A stretch of 64,000 nt of DNA, from NCBI RefSeq assembly GCF_001598055.1, contig NZ_CP014845.1, positions 806,001-870,000 on the forward strand, given 5' to 3'. The notes below the pieces were generated by a model. The model was not told the origin of the DNA, did no database searches, and saw only the letters and a list, made by a program, of their open reading frames with translations. Source of the DNA: Cupriavidus nantongensis. GTDB lineage: Bacteria; Pseudomonadota; Gammaproteobacteria; Burkholderiales; Burkholderiaceae. Each line of letters begins with the position of its first letter. Position 1 is the stretch's first letter. Below are positions 45,092 through 52,391 of this stretch, in pieces. A program made the position numbers and the translations under genes.

Positions 45092-45531
45092 AATGGCTGC
45101 ATATCCTGTCGGCCACCTTCCTGTTCGGCACCGGCGTGGGCAGCGCCTTCTACCTGGTCGGCGCGACGCTGACGCGCAATGTCCGCACGGTTGGCGCGAC
45201 CGCGCGCATGGTGGTGATCGCCGACTGGATCTTCACCGCTTCCACTGCCATCCTGCAGCCGCTGACCGGCTATGCGCTGGTGAAGATGGCTGGGTTCTCG
45301 TGGACGGTGCCGTGGCTGAAGTGGTCGGTGGTGCTTTACGCCGTCGCCATTGCCTGCTGGCTGCCGGTGGTCTGGCTGCAGAAGCGCATGCGCGACGTGG
45401 CGCTGGACTGCACCGGGCCGCAGCTGCCGCGCGTCTACTGGCGCCTGTTCTGGTGGTGGTTCGGGCTGGGCTTTCCGGCGCTGTTCTCGTTCCTGGCCAT
45501 CTTCTACCTGATGGTGGCCAAGGTCAGCTGA
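45073..45531 (+). CDS. DUF2269-type integral membrane protein
   Basis: A 152-residue protein with four membrane helices (MDYVTLKWLHILSATFLFGT; VVIADWIFTASTAILQPLTG; WSVVLYAVAIACWLPVVWLQ; WWWFGLGFPALFSFLAIFYL). The N-terminal KWLHILSATFLFGTG with its membrane His is typical of the DUF2269 family, often found with DoxX-like proteins. It overlaps the epimerase gene by 19 bp and is surely coexpressed. The pair may be a quinone- or redox-linked membrane module (inference). Confidence 0.8.
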   Translation: MDYVTLKWLHILSATFLFGTGVGSAFYLVGATLTRNVRTVGATARMVVIADWIFTASTAILQPLTGYALVKMAGFSWTVPWLKWSVVLYAVAIACWLPVVWLQKRMRDVALDCTGPQLPRVYWRLFWWWFGLGFPALFSFLAIFYLMVAKVS

Positions 45532-45538
45532 ACAAAAA

Positions 45539-45569
45539 ACGGCGAGGCCGCTGTCGCGCGCCTCGCCGT
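45539..45569. terminator. Bidirectional terminator between convergent genes
   Basis: ACGGCGAGGC (45539-45548) and GCCTCGCCGT (45560-45569) form a perfect 10-bp stem. On the minus strand it is followed by GTTTTTTGTT, so it is a strong terminator for the 45586-45891 gene and a hairpin for the plus-strand operon. Confidence 0.85.
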
Positions 45570-45585
45570 GAACCGATCGGGCCGC

Positions 45586-45891
45586 TCAGTTGAGATGGCC
45601 GACCGCGCGCAGGTACTCGTTCTTTTTCTCGAAGATCAGCCCGCTCAGGAACGCGGCGTCGTAGGCGGCCAGCAGGTGAGGGTGGTGTTCCTCGATATAG
45701 CGGGCCACGCGACCCTTTTCGCATTCGATGCCGCACAGCCATTCATACATGGCGGCGTCCCAGCGAAAGCGCAGCCCCAGTTCGATAAAGGCCGCGTTAT
45801 ACGCCGCGAGCTGGGTCTCGCGCGGGATCGGCTGGTTGTCGGCACCGACCGTGATGGCGGCGTGGCGGCTTTCCTGCTGGGCGGGGTTCAT
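45586..45891 (-). CDS. Uncharacterised small protein (101 residues)
   Basis: MNPAQQESRHAAITVGADNQ starts a soluble, helical 101-residue protein rich in aromatic residues (FRWDAAMYEWLCGIECEKG, EEHHPHLLAAYDAAFLSGLI). A GGAGACCAGC site precedes the chosen ATG, and a strong terminator follows the stop, so it is a real independent gene. Cys/Glu/His clusters could bind a metal, but no family is recognised. It is divergent in effect from the LysR gene downstream on the same strand. Confidence 0.65.
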   Translation of the reverse strand: MNPAQQESRHAAITVGADNQPIPRETQLAAYNAAFIELGLRFRWDAAMYEWLCGIECEKGRVARYIEEHHPHLLAAYDAAFLSGLIFEKKNEYLRAVGHLN

Positions 45892-45995
45892 GCTGGTCTC
45901 CTCGGGTGCGCGCTGGCAGTTGGGTTGAGACAAGCATAGGGAGGGCGAACGATTTACGATAATTAAACTTTCATAGGAAAACCATAAGTCATTAT

Positions 45996-46937
45996 TTATG
46001 CATCGTGCCGAACCAGGCCGGTGACCCCGGTGATGGTCTGGATCAGGTCCGCGCCTTCTTCCATCAGAAACTGCTTGAACGCCAGCGCCACCGGCGGCAG
46101 CCGCTTGTTCTTGCGGTGCACCACGTACCAGTTGAGCATCACCGGGAAGCCTTCGATATCGAGCACGGCGAGCTTGCCGGCCTGCAGCTCCAGGCCCACG
46201 GTATGCGCCGACAGGAAGGCAAGGCCCATGTTGGCGATCACCGCCTGCTTGATGGTTTCGGTGCTCTTGATCTCCATGGCGATGCGCAGGTTCGACAGCC
46301 GGCCGGCAAAGCCCTCCTGCATCGAGTTCCAGGTGTCCGAGCCTTTCTCGCGCGAGACAAAGGCCTCGTCGGCGAGTTCGGCCAGCGGGATATTGCGCTT
46401 GCCCACCAGCGGATGGCTGGGCGCGGCGACGATCACGTAAGGGTGGGGGGCGAAGGCCTCGTTGATGGTGTCCATACCTTCGGGCGGGCGCACCATTACC
46501 GCGAGGTCGGTCAGGTTGCCGGCCAGCTGGTGCAGCAGTTCCTCGCGGTTGTGCACGGCCAGGTTCAGCGTCACGCCCTCGTGGCGGTCCATGAATTCCG
46601 CCAGCAGCCGCGGAAAGAAATAATCGCCGGCGCTGATCACCGCGACATTGAGGCGGCCGCCGGAGATGCCCTTGAGCTGCGACATGGCGTCTTCGGCCTC
46701 GCGGAACTGCTGGATGATGCTGCGGCTGTAATGCAGCATTTCATGGCCCGCCGGCGTCAGGTAGATCTTCTTGCCGAGCTGCTCGAACAGCGGCAGCCCG
46801 ACGTGGTGCTCGAGTTGCCGCACCTGGGTCGATACCGCGGGCTGGGTCAGGTGCAGTTCCTCGGCGGCGCGAGAAAAGCTCATATGGCGGGCAACGGTCT
46901 CGAAGACCTTCAGCTGCCGCAGCGTGGCGTTCTTCAT
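45996..46937 (-). CDS. CbbR-like LysR-family regulator
   Basis: A 313-residue LysR protein. The HTH region LRQLKVFETVARHMSFSRAA followed by EELHLTQPAVSTQVRQLEHH (residues 6-45) and the effector domain (LMVRPPEG-like AVMVRPPEGMDT; IKQAVIANMGLAFLSAHTVG) match the CbbR subgroup. That subgroup regulates CO2 fixation and some formate/oxalate genes in autotrophs. No cbb genes are in the window. It is divergently placed from the 53-bp element at 46970, a copy of which precedes the first oxalate antiporter, so that antiporter is a candidate target. Subfamily from memory of CbbR sequence; target inferred. Confidence 0.85.
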   Translation of the reverse strand: MKNATLRQLKVFETVARHMSFSRAAEELHLTQPAVSTQVRQLEHHVGLPLFEQLGKKIYLTPAGHEMLHYSRSIIQQFREAEDAMSQLKGISGGRLNVAVISAGDYFFPRLLAEFMDRHEGVTLNLAVHNREELLHQLAGNLTDLAVMVRPPEGMDTINEAFAPHPYVIVAAPSHPLVGKRNIPLAELADEAFVSREKGSDTWNSMQEGFAGRLSNLRIAMEIKSTETIKQAVIANMGLAFLSAHTVGLELQAGKLAVLDIEGFPVMLNWYVVHRKNKRLPPVALAFKQFLMEEGADLIQTITGVTGLVRHDA

Positions 46938-46969
46938 CCTGCTCCCGTCCTATAAACGATCGGCTATAT

Positions 46970-47022
46970 AAACGATAAAAAACTTTATGCAGTGCTGATC
47001 TTAGATTCAAGTAGCATCAATC
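46970..47022 (+). promoter_or_regulatory. 53-bp element shared with the antiporter leader, copy 2
   Basis: AAACGATAAAAAACTTTA (46970-46987) and TTCAAGTAGCATCAATC (47006-47022) repeat the blocks at 32317 and 32353 with the same 18-bp spacing. Here TATAAACGAT also occurs twice (46951-46960 and 46967-46976). The element starts 32 bp before the CbbR-like gene's start on the other strand, a typical place for LysR autoregulation, and reads toward the second LysR gene. It lies in the 306-bp inter-LysR gap. Confidence 0.7.
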
Positions 47023-47142
47023 GTCCGTTCAACATTTCCCCCGAGAATCCGGCACTCCGGCAGCGCAGGAGCCAGCCGCCGGCCATCATCATGGCCGACA
47101 ACAACGATGGCTGCCCACAGCCACGCAAACCAGGAGACAACC

Positions 47143-47247
47143 GTGACCGGATTGAACGCAACCGTGCGTGCACCACGGCGCCATGCCGTGCCTGAAGACA
47201 GGCTTCGCCTAGGCCATGCCGGCGCGGGGCAGGGGGGCAGGCCATGA
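47143..47247 (+). CDS. Possible 34-residue ORF coupled to the second LysR gene
   Basis: GTG at 47143 lies 5 bp after an AGGAGA site (47132-47137) and opens a 34-codon frame (MTGLNATVRAPRRHAVPEDR first). Its TGA (47245-47247) overlaps the ATG of the LysR gene (47244), the ATGA arrangement of translational coupling. The composition is basic and low in hydrophobics and no family is recognised. It may be a leader peptide or chance. Confidence 0.33.
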   Translation: MTGLNATVRAPRRHAVPEDRLRLGHAGAGQGGRP

Positions 47248-48167
47248 ATATCTCGCTCCCGCAACTGAAGGCCTTTGCCGCGGTGGCCCGGCACAAGAGC
47301 TTTACCCGCGCCGCGGTGGAACTGGGCCTGACGCAATCCGCGGTCAGCCGCAGCGTGCGCGAGCTGGAAGAAGAGATCGACCAGCGCCTGTTCGACCGCA
47401 CCACGCGCCAGGTGGAGCTGACCGACGCCGGCCAGCACCTGTCGCAGCGCATCTGCCACCTGATCGAGGAAGTGGAGCAGACCCTGCGCGACAGCCAGAG
47501 CGCCAGCCGCCCCTGCCAGGGCCTGGTGCAGATCGCGTCGGACCCGGTGCTGAGTTCGATGTCGCTGCCGACCTGGCTGGCCGGTTGCAGGCAGGCGTGG
47601 CCGGCGATCGCCATCCACCTGAAGGACCGCTCGCAGGAATCGGTGCTGCAGAGCGTGCGCAGCGGCGAGGTCGACTTCGGCATCGCCACCGATCCGCGTG
47701 CCGGCGACGACCTGTATTGCGAGCCCTTGTGCGTCGACCCGTATCACGCCGTGCTGCCCGCCAAGCACCCGCTGGCCCAGCACGACACCGTAGGGTGGGA
47801 CGACCTGTGCGATGCCAGCGTGCTGACGCTGGACCAGCAATGCGGCGTGCAGCCCGTGGTGGAAAAGGCGCTCAGCAGCTATCACGTGCGCGCCGGCTCG
47901 CTGCAGTTGCTGGGCCATTTCGCCGCGGTGTTCGGCATGGTGGCGCTGGGGCTGGGCATCGGCGTGGTGCCTTCGCGGGCCCAGGCCGGCGGCATGCATC
48001 CCGCCGCCGTGATGCGGCCGCTGCGGCCACAGGTGACATCGACGGTGATGCTGGTGCGGCGCAAGAGCCGGTCGCTCAAGCCCAACGCTGCGGCGATCTG
48101 GGACGCGTTGCGCGGCCAGGAGTACCAGGAGCCTCCGGTCCGCAAGCGCGAACCGACGACGGTCTGA
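47244..48167 (+). CDS. LysR-family transcriptional regulator
   Basis: A 307-residue LysR protein. The HTH is LPQLKAFAAVARHKSFTRAA followed by VELGLTQSAVSRSVRELEEE (residues 5-45). The effector domain contains EVDFGIATDPRAG and FGMVALGLGIGVVPSRAQ. It lies between the CbbR-like regulator and the second oxalate block, reading toward the small membrane-protein gene and antiporter 2. It may regulate those genes along with the GntR protein. The start overlaps the stop of the 34-codon ORF. Confidence 0.87.
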   Translation: MNISLPQLKAFAAVARHKSFTRAAVELGLTQSAVSRSVRELEEEIDQRLFDRTTRQVELTDAGQHLSQRICHLIEEVEQTLRDSQSASRPCQGLVQIASDPVLSSMSLPTWLAGCRQAWPAIAIHLKDRSQESVLQSVRSGEVDFGIATDPRAGDDLYCEPLCVDPYHAVLPAKHPLAQHDTVGWDDLCDASVLTLDQQCGVQPVVEKALSSYHVRAGSLQLLGHFAAVFGMVALGLGIGVVPSRAQAGGMHPAAVMRPLRPQVTSTVMLVRRKSRSLKPNAAAIWDALRGQEYQEPPVRKREPTTV

Positions 48168-48206
48168 CAGGGCGTGGGCGTGTGTTGGATTAGTGCATCA
48201 CCTCTA

Positions 48207-48224
48207 TTGATATATTACATACAG
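48207..48224 (+). promoter_or_regulatory. Oxalate-regulon operator G (before a small membrane-protein gene)
   Basis: TTGATATATTACATACAG with core TGATATATTA (48208-48217, one change from consensus) and the following CATAC shared with operators D, F and H. It ends 5 bp before the -35 of a strong promoter, so binding here would sit upstream of RNA polymerase, unlike sites D and F. Confidence 0.65.
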
Positions 48225-48228
48225 GATA

Positions 48229-48290
48229 TTTACACATAGTGCGGCGCAGCATATAATGAAAACTCCTGATCACAACGCTACTGGAGTTTT
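48229..48290 (+). promoter_or_regulatory. Strong promoter and inverted repeat before the small membrane-protein gene
   Basis: TTTACA (48229-48234), exactly 17 bp, TATAAT (48252-48257) is a near-consensus sigma-70 promoter. AAAACTCC (48259-48266) and GGAGTTTT (48283-48290) form a perfect 8-bp inverted repeat around the expected transcription start. The right arm contains the GGAG ribosome site of the gene at 48294. It could be an operator, or, if transcription starts at its left arm, a hairpin hiding the ribosome site. Confidence 0.65.
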
Positions 48291-48293
48291 CAA

Positions 48294-48512
48294 ATGGAAG
48301 TCGCTCTTCTCGTCGCCCTTGGCCTGGCCCTGATTGCTGTCGGTGTGGGCGTGACCACGCTGCTGGCCACGCGCCTGCCCATGGATGTGCTGGTCACCGC
48401 GCAGGACCACGGCCGCTTCGCTGGCCTGGGCTCGGACCAGCACAGCGACGGCGTGGGCCGCGCCAGCGCGTCGCGCATCGTGCCTGCGGCTGGCGAACTC
48501 GCCTATGCCTGA
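48294..48512 (+). CDS. Small single-pass membrane protein in the oxalate regulon
   Basis: A 72-residue protein. MEVALLVALGLALIAVGVGV forms one N-terminal membrane helix, and a short polar tail of about 45 residues contains QDHGRFAGLGSDQHSDGVGR with two His and three Asp. It has a near-consensus promoter, a GGAG site 7 bp before ATG and a regulon operator upstream, so it is convincingly a gene expressed with oxalate functions. No family recognised. Possible roles are a small partner of the antiporter or of another membrane complex. Confidence 0.65.
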   Translation: MEVALLVALGLALIAVGVGVTTLLATRLPMDVLVTAQDHGRFAGLGSDQHSDGVGRASASRIVPAAGELAYA

Positions 48513-49011
48513 AGCCGCCAGGCGCGCGGCGCGTTCGCGCTGAAGCGCTGAAGGCAAGGGCTGTAGCGGCCGGCATCCCTTGCGACCATCACGGCGAGCA
48601 CGGCCGCCCATTCCCTCTTCACAGCCTCCTCTTTCTCCCTGTTCGCAATAGCGAACGCCTTGGCGCCTCCTTGCGCGCTGTCCACCATCGGCACCGAGCG
48701 TGCCAGGCCCCGCGTGGATTCCCCGACATTCCATATCGATACGGACACGGCCGGACATCCATGTCTGCATCTAGGGACTTTCCCCAACCGATCGTTTTCC
48801 CGGTTTTTCGATGGCGCGATCCCCGGCATGCTTGCGGATGCCGTGCGCTGGCCGATTTATCACCAACCGCAAGGCAACTGCTTGATTTTCAAGGACTCTT
48901 GATGCTGCCGGAACAGCCATTGATGCAGCTTGCGCACCAGTCGCAGGCGCTCCGTGGCGGCTACGGCACCAGGTAACGCGGCTGCATGCTGCACAGCCGC
49001 GACGAATACGC
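48513..49011. other. Intergenic stretch with no convincing gene
   Basis: About 500 bp between the small membrane-protein gene and operator H. It has a perfect short inverted repeat, GTTCGC-AATA-GCGAAC (48641-48656). Open frames of 80-101 codons (48660-48902, 48671-48976) lack ribosome sites and domain features. The part from about 48700 to 48910 is visibly less GC-rich than neighbouring genes and may be a decayed remnant. Confidence 0.5.
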
Positions 49012-49042
49012 TTGACTTACCTGATATATCACATACCGTATA
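49012..49042 (+). promoter_or_regulatory. Oxalate-regulon operator H overlapping the antiporter 2 promoter
   Basis: CTGATATATCACATACCGTA (49021-49040) repeats the core and second palindrome of D and F. TTGACT (49012-49017), 16 bp, TACCGT (49034-49039) is the matching promoter, with the core TGATATATCA (49022-49031) between the hexamers. It lies 101 bp before the antiporter start. Confidence 0.78.
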
Positions 49043-49142
49043 GCACTAGAACGGCTCAGCTGTTCTTCAACCGAGAGTCACGCAGAGGCGTCTGAAGGCG
49101 CCCATCTTCCACCTTGGCGGTTCGCCGCTATAAGGAGACATC

Positions 49143-50462
49143 ATGGAATTGCAGCAGAGGGAGTCCACGTCGCGCTTTGCGTCGCCGTGGGTGCAACTGG
49201 TATTCGGCGTGATCTGCATGGCGATGATCGCCAACATGCAGTACGGCTGGACCCTGTTCGTCAACCCGATCGACGACAAATACGGCTGGGGCCGTACCGC
49301 GATCCAGGTCGCATTCACCATCTTCGTCGTTACCGAAACCTGGCTGGTGCCGATCGAGGGCTACCTGGTCGACAAGTATGGCCCGCGCCCGGTGGTGGTG
49401 GGCGGCGGCCTGCTGTGCGCAGTGGCCTGGGCGCTGAACTCGGTGGCGTCATCGCTGCCCATGCTTTACGTCGCGGCGGCCATCGGCGGCCTGGGCGCGG
49501 GCGCGGTGTATGGCACCTGCGTGGGCAATGCGCTGAAGTGGTTCCCGAATCGCCGCGGCCTAGCGGCGGGGATCACCGCGGCGGGCTTCGGCGCCGGCTC
49601 GGCACTGACCGTGGTGCCGATCGCCAACATGATCAAGACCTCGGGCTATGAAGCGGCCTTCCTGTGGTTTGGGCTGGGCCAGGGGCTGGTGGTGTTCATC
49701 CTCGGCATGGCCCTGTACCCGCCGTCGGCCAAGATCCTGAGCGAGGTCAAGACCACGCTGAAGACTGCCGCCACCTACAACGCATCGCCGCGCGAGGTGC
49801 TGAAGTCGCCGATCTTCTGGGTCATGTACGCGATGTTCGTGATGATGGCCGCCGGCGGCCTGATGGCGACCGCGCAGCTGGGCCCGATCGCCAAGGACTT
49901 CGGCCTGCACGAGGCGCCGATCTCCATCCTCGGCCTGACGCTGCCGGCGCTGACCTTCGCACTGACCATCGACCGCGTGCTCAATGGCCTGACGCGTCCG
50001 TTCTTCGGCTGGATCTCCGACCATATCGGCCGTGAACGCACCATGTTCTTCGCCTTCGCGGTCGAGGCCGTCGGCATCCTGCTGCTGTCGAAGTACGGGC
50101 ACCATCCGGTCGCGTTCGTGATCCTGACGGGGGTGGTGTTCTTCGCCTGGGGCGAGATCTACAGCCTGTTCCCGGCCACCTGCGGCGACACCTTCGGGCC
50201 CAAGTTTGCCGCCACCAACGCCGGCCTGCTGTACACCGCCAAGGGCACGGCGGCGTTGCTGGTGCCGTTCTCCAGCGTGATCACCGCCGCCACCGGCAGC
50301 TGGCATGCGGTCTTCATGGTGGCCGCGGGCATGGCGGCACTGACCGCGGCGATGGCGCTGTTCGTGCTCAAGCCGATGCGCGAAGCCCATGCCCGCAAGT
50401 ACGTGCATGCCAACACCGCTGCGCCGATGGGTTACCGTACCGTGCCCGAAGACCTGACCTGA
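49143..50462 (+). CDS. oxlT: Oxalate:formate antiporter, copy 2 (OFA family, MFS)
   Basis: A 439-residue MFS transporter closely like copy 1 (32484). It shares NMQYGWTLFVNPIDDKYGWG, VYGTCVGNALKWFPNRRGLA and LYTAKGTAALLVPFSSVI, the last holding the OxlT-type TM11 lysine. An AAGGAGA site precedes the ATG. It is under operator H and is followed by the formate dehydrogenase genes 194 bp on. This pairs oxalate uptake/formate export with formate oxidation. The two copies have different upstream control, suggesting different conditions of use. Confidence 0.9.
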   Translation: MELQQRESTSRFASPWVQLVFGVICMAMIANMQYGWTLFVNPIDDKYGWGRTAIQVAFTIFVVTETWLVPIEGYLVDKYGPRPVVVGGGLLCAVAWALNSVASSLPMLYVAAAIGGLGAGAVYGTCVGNALKWFPNRRGLAAGITAAGFGAGSALTVVPIANMIKTSGYEAAFLWFGLGQGLVVFILGMALYPPSAKILSEVKTTLKTAATYNASPREVLKSPIFWVMYAMFVMMAAGGLMATAQLGPIAKDFGLHEAPISILGLTLPALTFALTIDRVLNGLTRPFFGWISDHIGRERTMFFAFAVEAVGILLLSKYGHHPVAFVILTGVVFFAWGEIYSLFPATCGDTFGPKFAATNAGLLYTAKGTAALLVPFSSVITAATGSWHAVFMVAAGMAALTAAMALFVLKPMREAHARKYVHANTAAPMGYRTVPEDLT

Positions 50463-50477
50463 TGAAGAAAGCAGTAC

Positions 50478-50507
50478 GGCGCCGATAGGCGCCGACAGGC
50501 GCCAGCA
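50478..50507. repeat. Three phased 10-bp repeats in the antiporter-FDH spacer
   Basis: GGCGCCGATA, GGCGCCGACA and GGCGCCAGCA follow head to tail. The palindrome GGCGCC recurs at 50478, 50488 and 50498, exactly one helical turn apart, 16 bp after the antiporter stop. Confidence 0.6.
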
Positions 50508-50656
50508 GTACCCGGGCGCGTGCGGCTGCGATGCCTGCACAGCCGCCGCGCGCGATAGAGCACAATACGACAACAACAAGGCACGACAGGAGGGCGGCCC
50601 GCCGGGCGCCTTCCTGATCGCGCAGCGCAACCCCACAAACAACATCCAGGCACGCC

Positions 50657-52366
50657 ATGAACCAGGTTGTCATTCCCCTCGAGGCCACCGGCCTCAGCCG
50701 GCAGCGCAAGCGCCGCCAGCCCAAGGGCCGGCAGGTCGACGCGGCCGCGCTGGCCGAAGTGCGCGTGGCGCTGGGCGACATGCCCCGCCGGCGCGACCTG
50801 CTGATCGAACACCTGCACTGCATCAACGACCGCTACGGCCAGCTTGCCATGCCGCACCTGGTGGCGCTGGCCAGCGAGCTGCGGCTGTCGATGACCGAGG
50901 TCTACGAGGTCGCCACCTTCTACCACCACTTCGACGTGGTGCGCGAGGATGCCGACGGCCAGATCGCGCCGCCGCCGGCGCTGACCGTGCGCGTATGCGA
51001 GGGCATTGCCTGCGAGCTGGCCGGCGCGCAGGCGCTGATCGACAAGCTGCCGGCGCTGCTCGGCACCGAGGTGCGCGTGATCGCCGCCCCCTGCATCGGC
51101 CGCTGCGAGAAGGCGCCCGCCGCGCTGGTCGGGCAGAACCCGGTCGACCATGCTACCGCCGAGGCCATCGGCACCGCGGTGCAGGCCAAGGCGGTGCGCC
51201 ATGCGCCCGAACCCCATATCGACTACGACGCCTACCGGCGCGACGGCGGCTATGCCTTGCTGAAGGACCTGGCCGGCGGCGGGCTCGACCCGGCCGCGGT
51301 GCTGGCCACGATGGAAGATTCCGGCCTGCGCGGCCTGGGCGGAGCGGGCTTCCCGACCGGGCGCAAATGGCGCATCGTGCGTGGCGAAGCCGCGCCGCGG
51401 CTGATGGCGGTCAATATCGACGAGGGCGAGCCCGGCACCTTCAAGGACCGGGTCTACCTGGAACGCGATCCGCACCGCTTCCTCGAAGGCATGCTGATCG
51501 CGGCGCACGTGGTCGACGTGGCGGCGATCTACATCTACCTGCGCGACGAATATGCCGGCTGCCGCGCGCTGCTGGCCGAAGCCTTGCAGCAGCTGCAGCA
51601 GGACCCGCCGGTCCCCGGCCTGCCGCGCATCGAGCTGCGCCGCGGCGCGGGCGCGTATATCTGCGGCGAAGAATCGGCCATGATCGAATCGATCGAAGGC
51701 AAGCGCGGCATGCCGCGGCTGCGCCCGCCCTATGTGGCGCAGGTGGGGCTGTTCGGCCGGCCCACGCTGGAGCACAACTTCGAAACCCTGTACTGGGTGC
51801 GCGACATCATCGAGAAGGGCGCCGAGTGGTTTGCCTCGCAAGGGCGCAACGGGCGCAAGGGCCTGCGTTCGTTCTCGGTCTCGGGCCGGGTCAAGCGCCC
51901 CGGCGTGCACCTGGCGCCGGCCGGGATCACGGTGCGCGAGCTGATCGACGAATACTGCGGCGGCATGCTCGACGGCCATGCGTTCTACGGCTACCTGCCC
52001 GGCGGCGCGTCGGGCGGCATCCTGCCGGCGGCGCTGGGCAATATCCCGCTCGACTTCGACACGCTGCAGCCCTACGGCTGCTTTATCGGCTCGGCCGCGA
52101 TCGTGATCCTGTCCGACCACGACAGCGCCACGCAGGCGGCGCGCAACCTGATGCATTTCTTCAAGCACGAGTCGTGCGGCCAATGCACGCCGTGCCGCAC
52201 CGGCACGGCCAAGACGCTCGACCTGATCCGCCAGCCGAAGTGGGACCTGGCGGCGCTGGACGACCTGTCCGCGGTGATGCGCGATGCCTCGATCTGCGGC
52301 CTGGGACAGGCCGCGCCGAATCCCGTCGACTGCGTGATCAAGTACTTCCCGCACGAACTGGCCTGA
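50657..52366 (+). CDS. fdwB: NAD-dependent formate dehydrogenase, fused gamma-beta (diaphorase) subunit
   Basis: A 569-residue fusion of a NuoE-like and a NuoF-like domain that passes electrons from formate to NAD+. The N-terminal part (to about residue 160) has the 2Fe-2S cysteines CEGIACELAG and CIGRCEKAP. The C-terminal part has the FMN/NADH loops GLRGLGGAGFPTGRKW and GAYICGEESAMIESIEGKRG, and the 4Fe-4S motif ESCGQCTPCRTG with a distal ICGLG. Soluble FdsGBA enzymes keep these two as separate genes. The fused form matches two-subunit enzymes such as tungsten FDH1 of Methylorubrum (572-residue beta), hence the fdw symbol, which is tentative. Confidence 0.85.
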   Translation: MNQVVIPLEATGLSRQRKRRQPKGRQVDAAALAEVRVALGDMPRRRDLLIEHLHCINDRYGQLAMPHLVALASELRLSMTEVYEVATFYHHFDVVREDADGQIAPPPALTVRVCEGIACELAGAQALIDKLPALLGTEVRVIAAPCIGRCEKAPAALVGQNPVDHATAEAIGTAVQAKAVRHAPEPHIDYDAYRRDGGYALLKDLAGGGLDPAAVLATMEDSGLRGLGGAGFPTGRKWRIVRGEAAPRLMAVNIDEGEPGTFKDRVYLERDPHRFLEGMLIAAHVVDVAAIYIYLRDEYAGCRALLAEALQQLQQDPPVPGLPRIELRRGAGAYICGEESAMIESIEGKRGMPRLRPPYVAQVGLFGRPTLEHNFETLYWVRDIIEKGAEWFASQGRNGRKGLRSFSVSGRVKRPGVHLAPAGITVRELIDEYCGGMLDGHAFYGYLPGGASGGILPAALGNIPLDFDTLQPYGCFIGSAAIVILSDHDSATQAARNLMHFFKHESCGQCTPCRTGTAKTLDLIRQPKWDLAALDDLSAVMRDASICGLGQAAPNPVDCVIKYFPHELA

Positions 52367-52391
52367 TGCCGGCCGAGCCTGAGAGACAGAC

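Noticed and set aside
46951..46976. Repeated TATAAACGAT considered as a further copy of the oxalate operator
   Set aside because: Does not contain the TGATATATCA core; treated as part of the LysR-linked element instead.
48660..48976. Two overlapping short frames before operator H
   Set aside because: No ribosome sites, no recognisable features; at most a decayed remnant.
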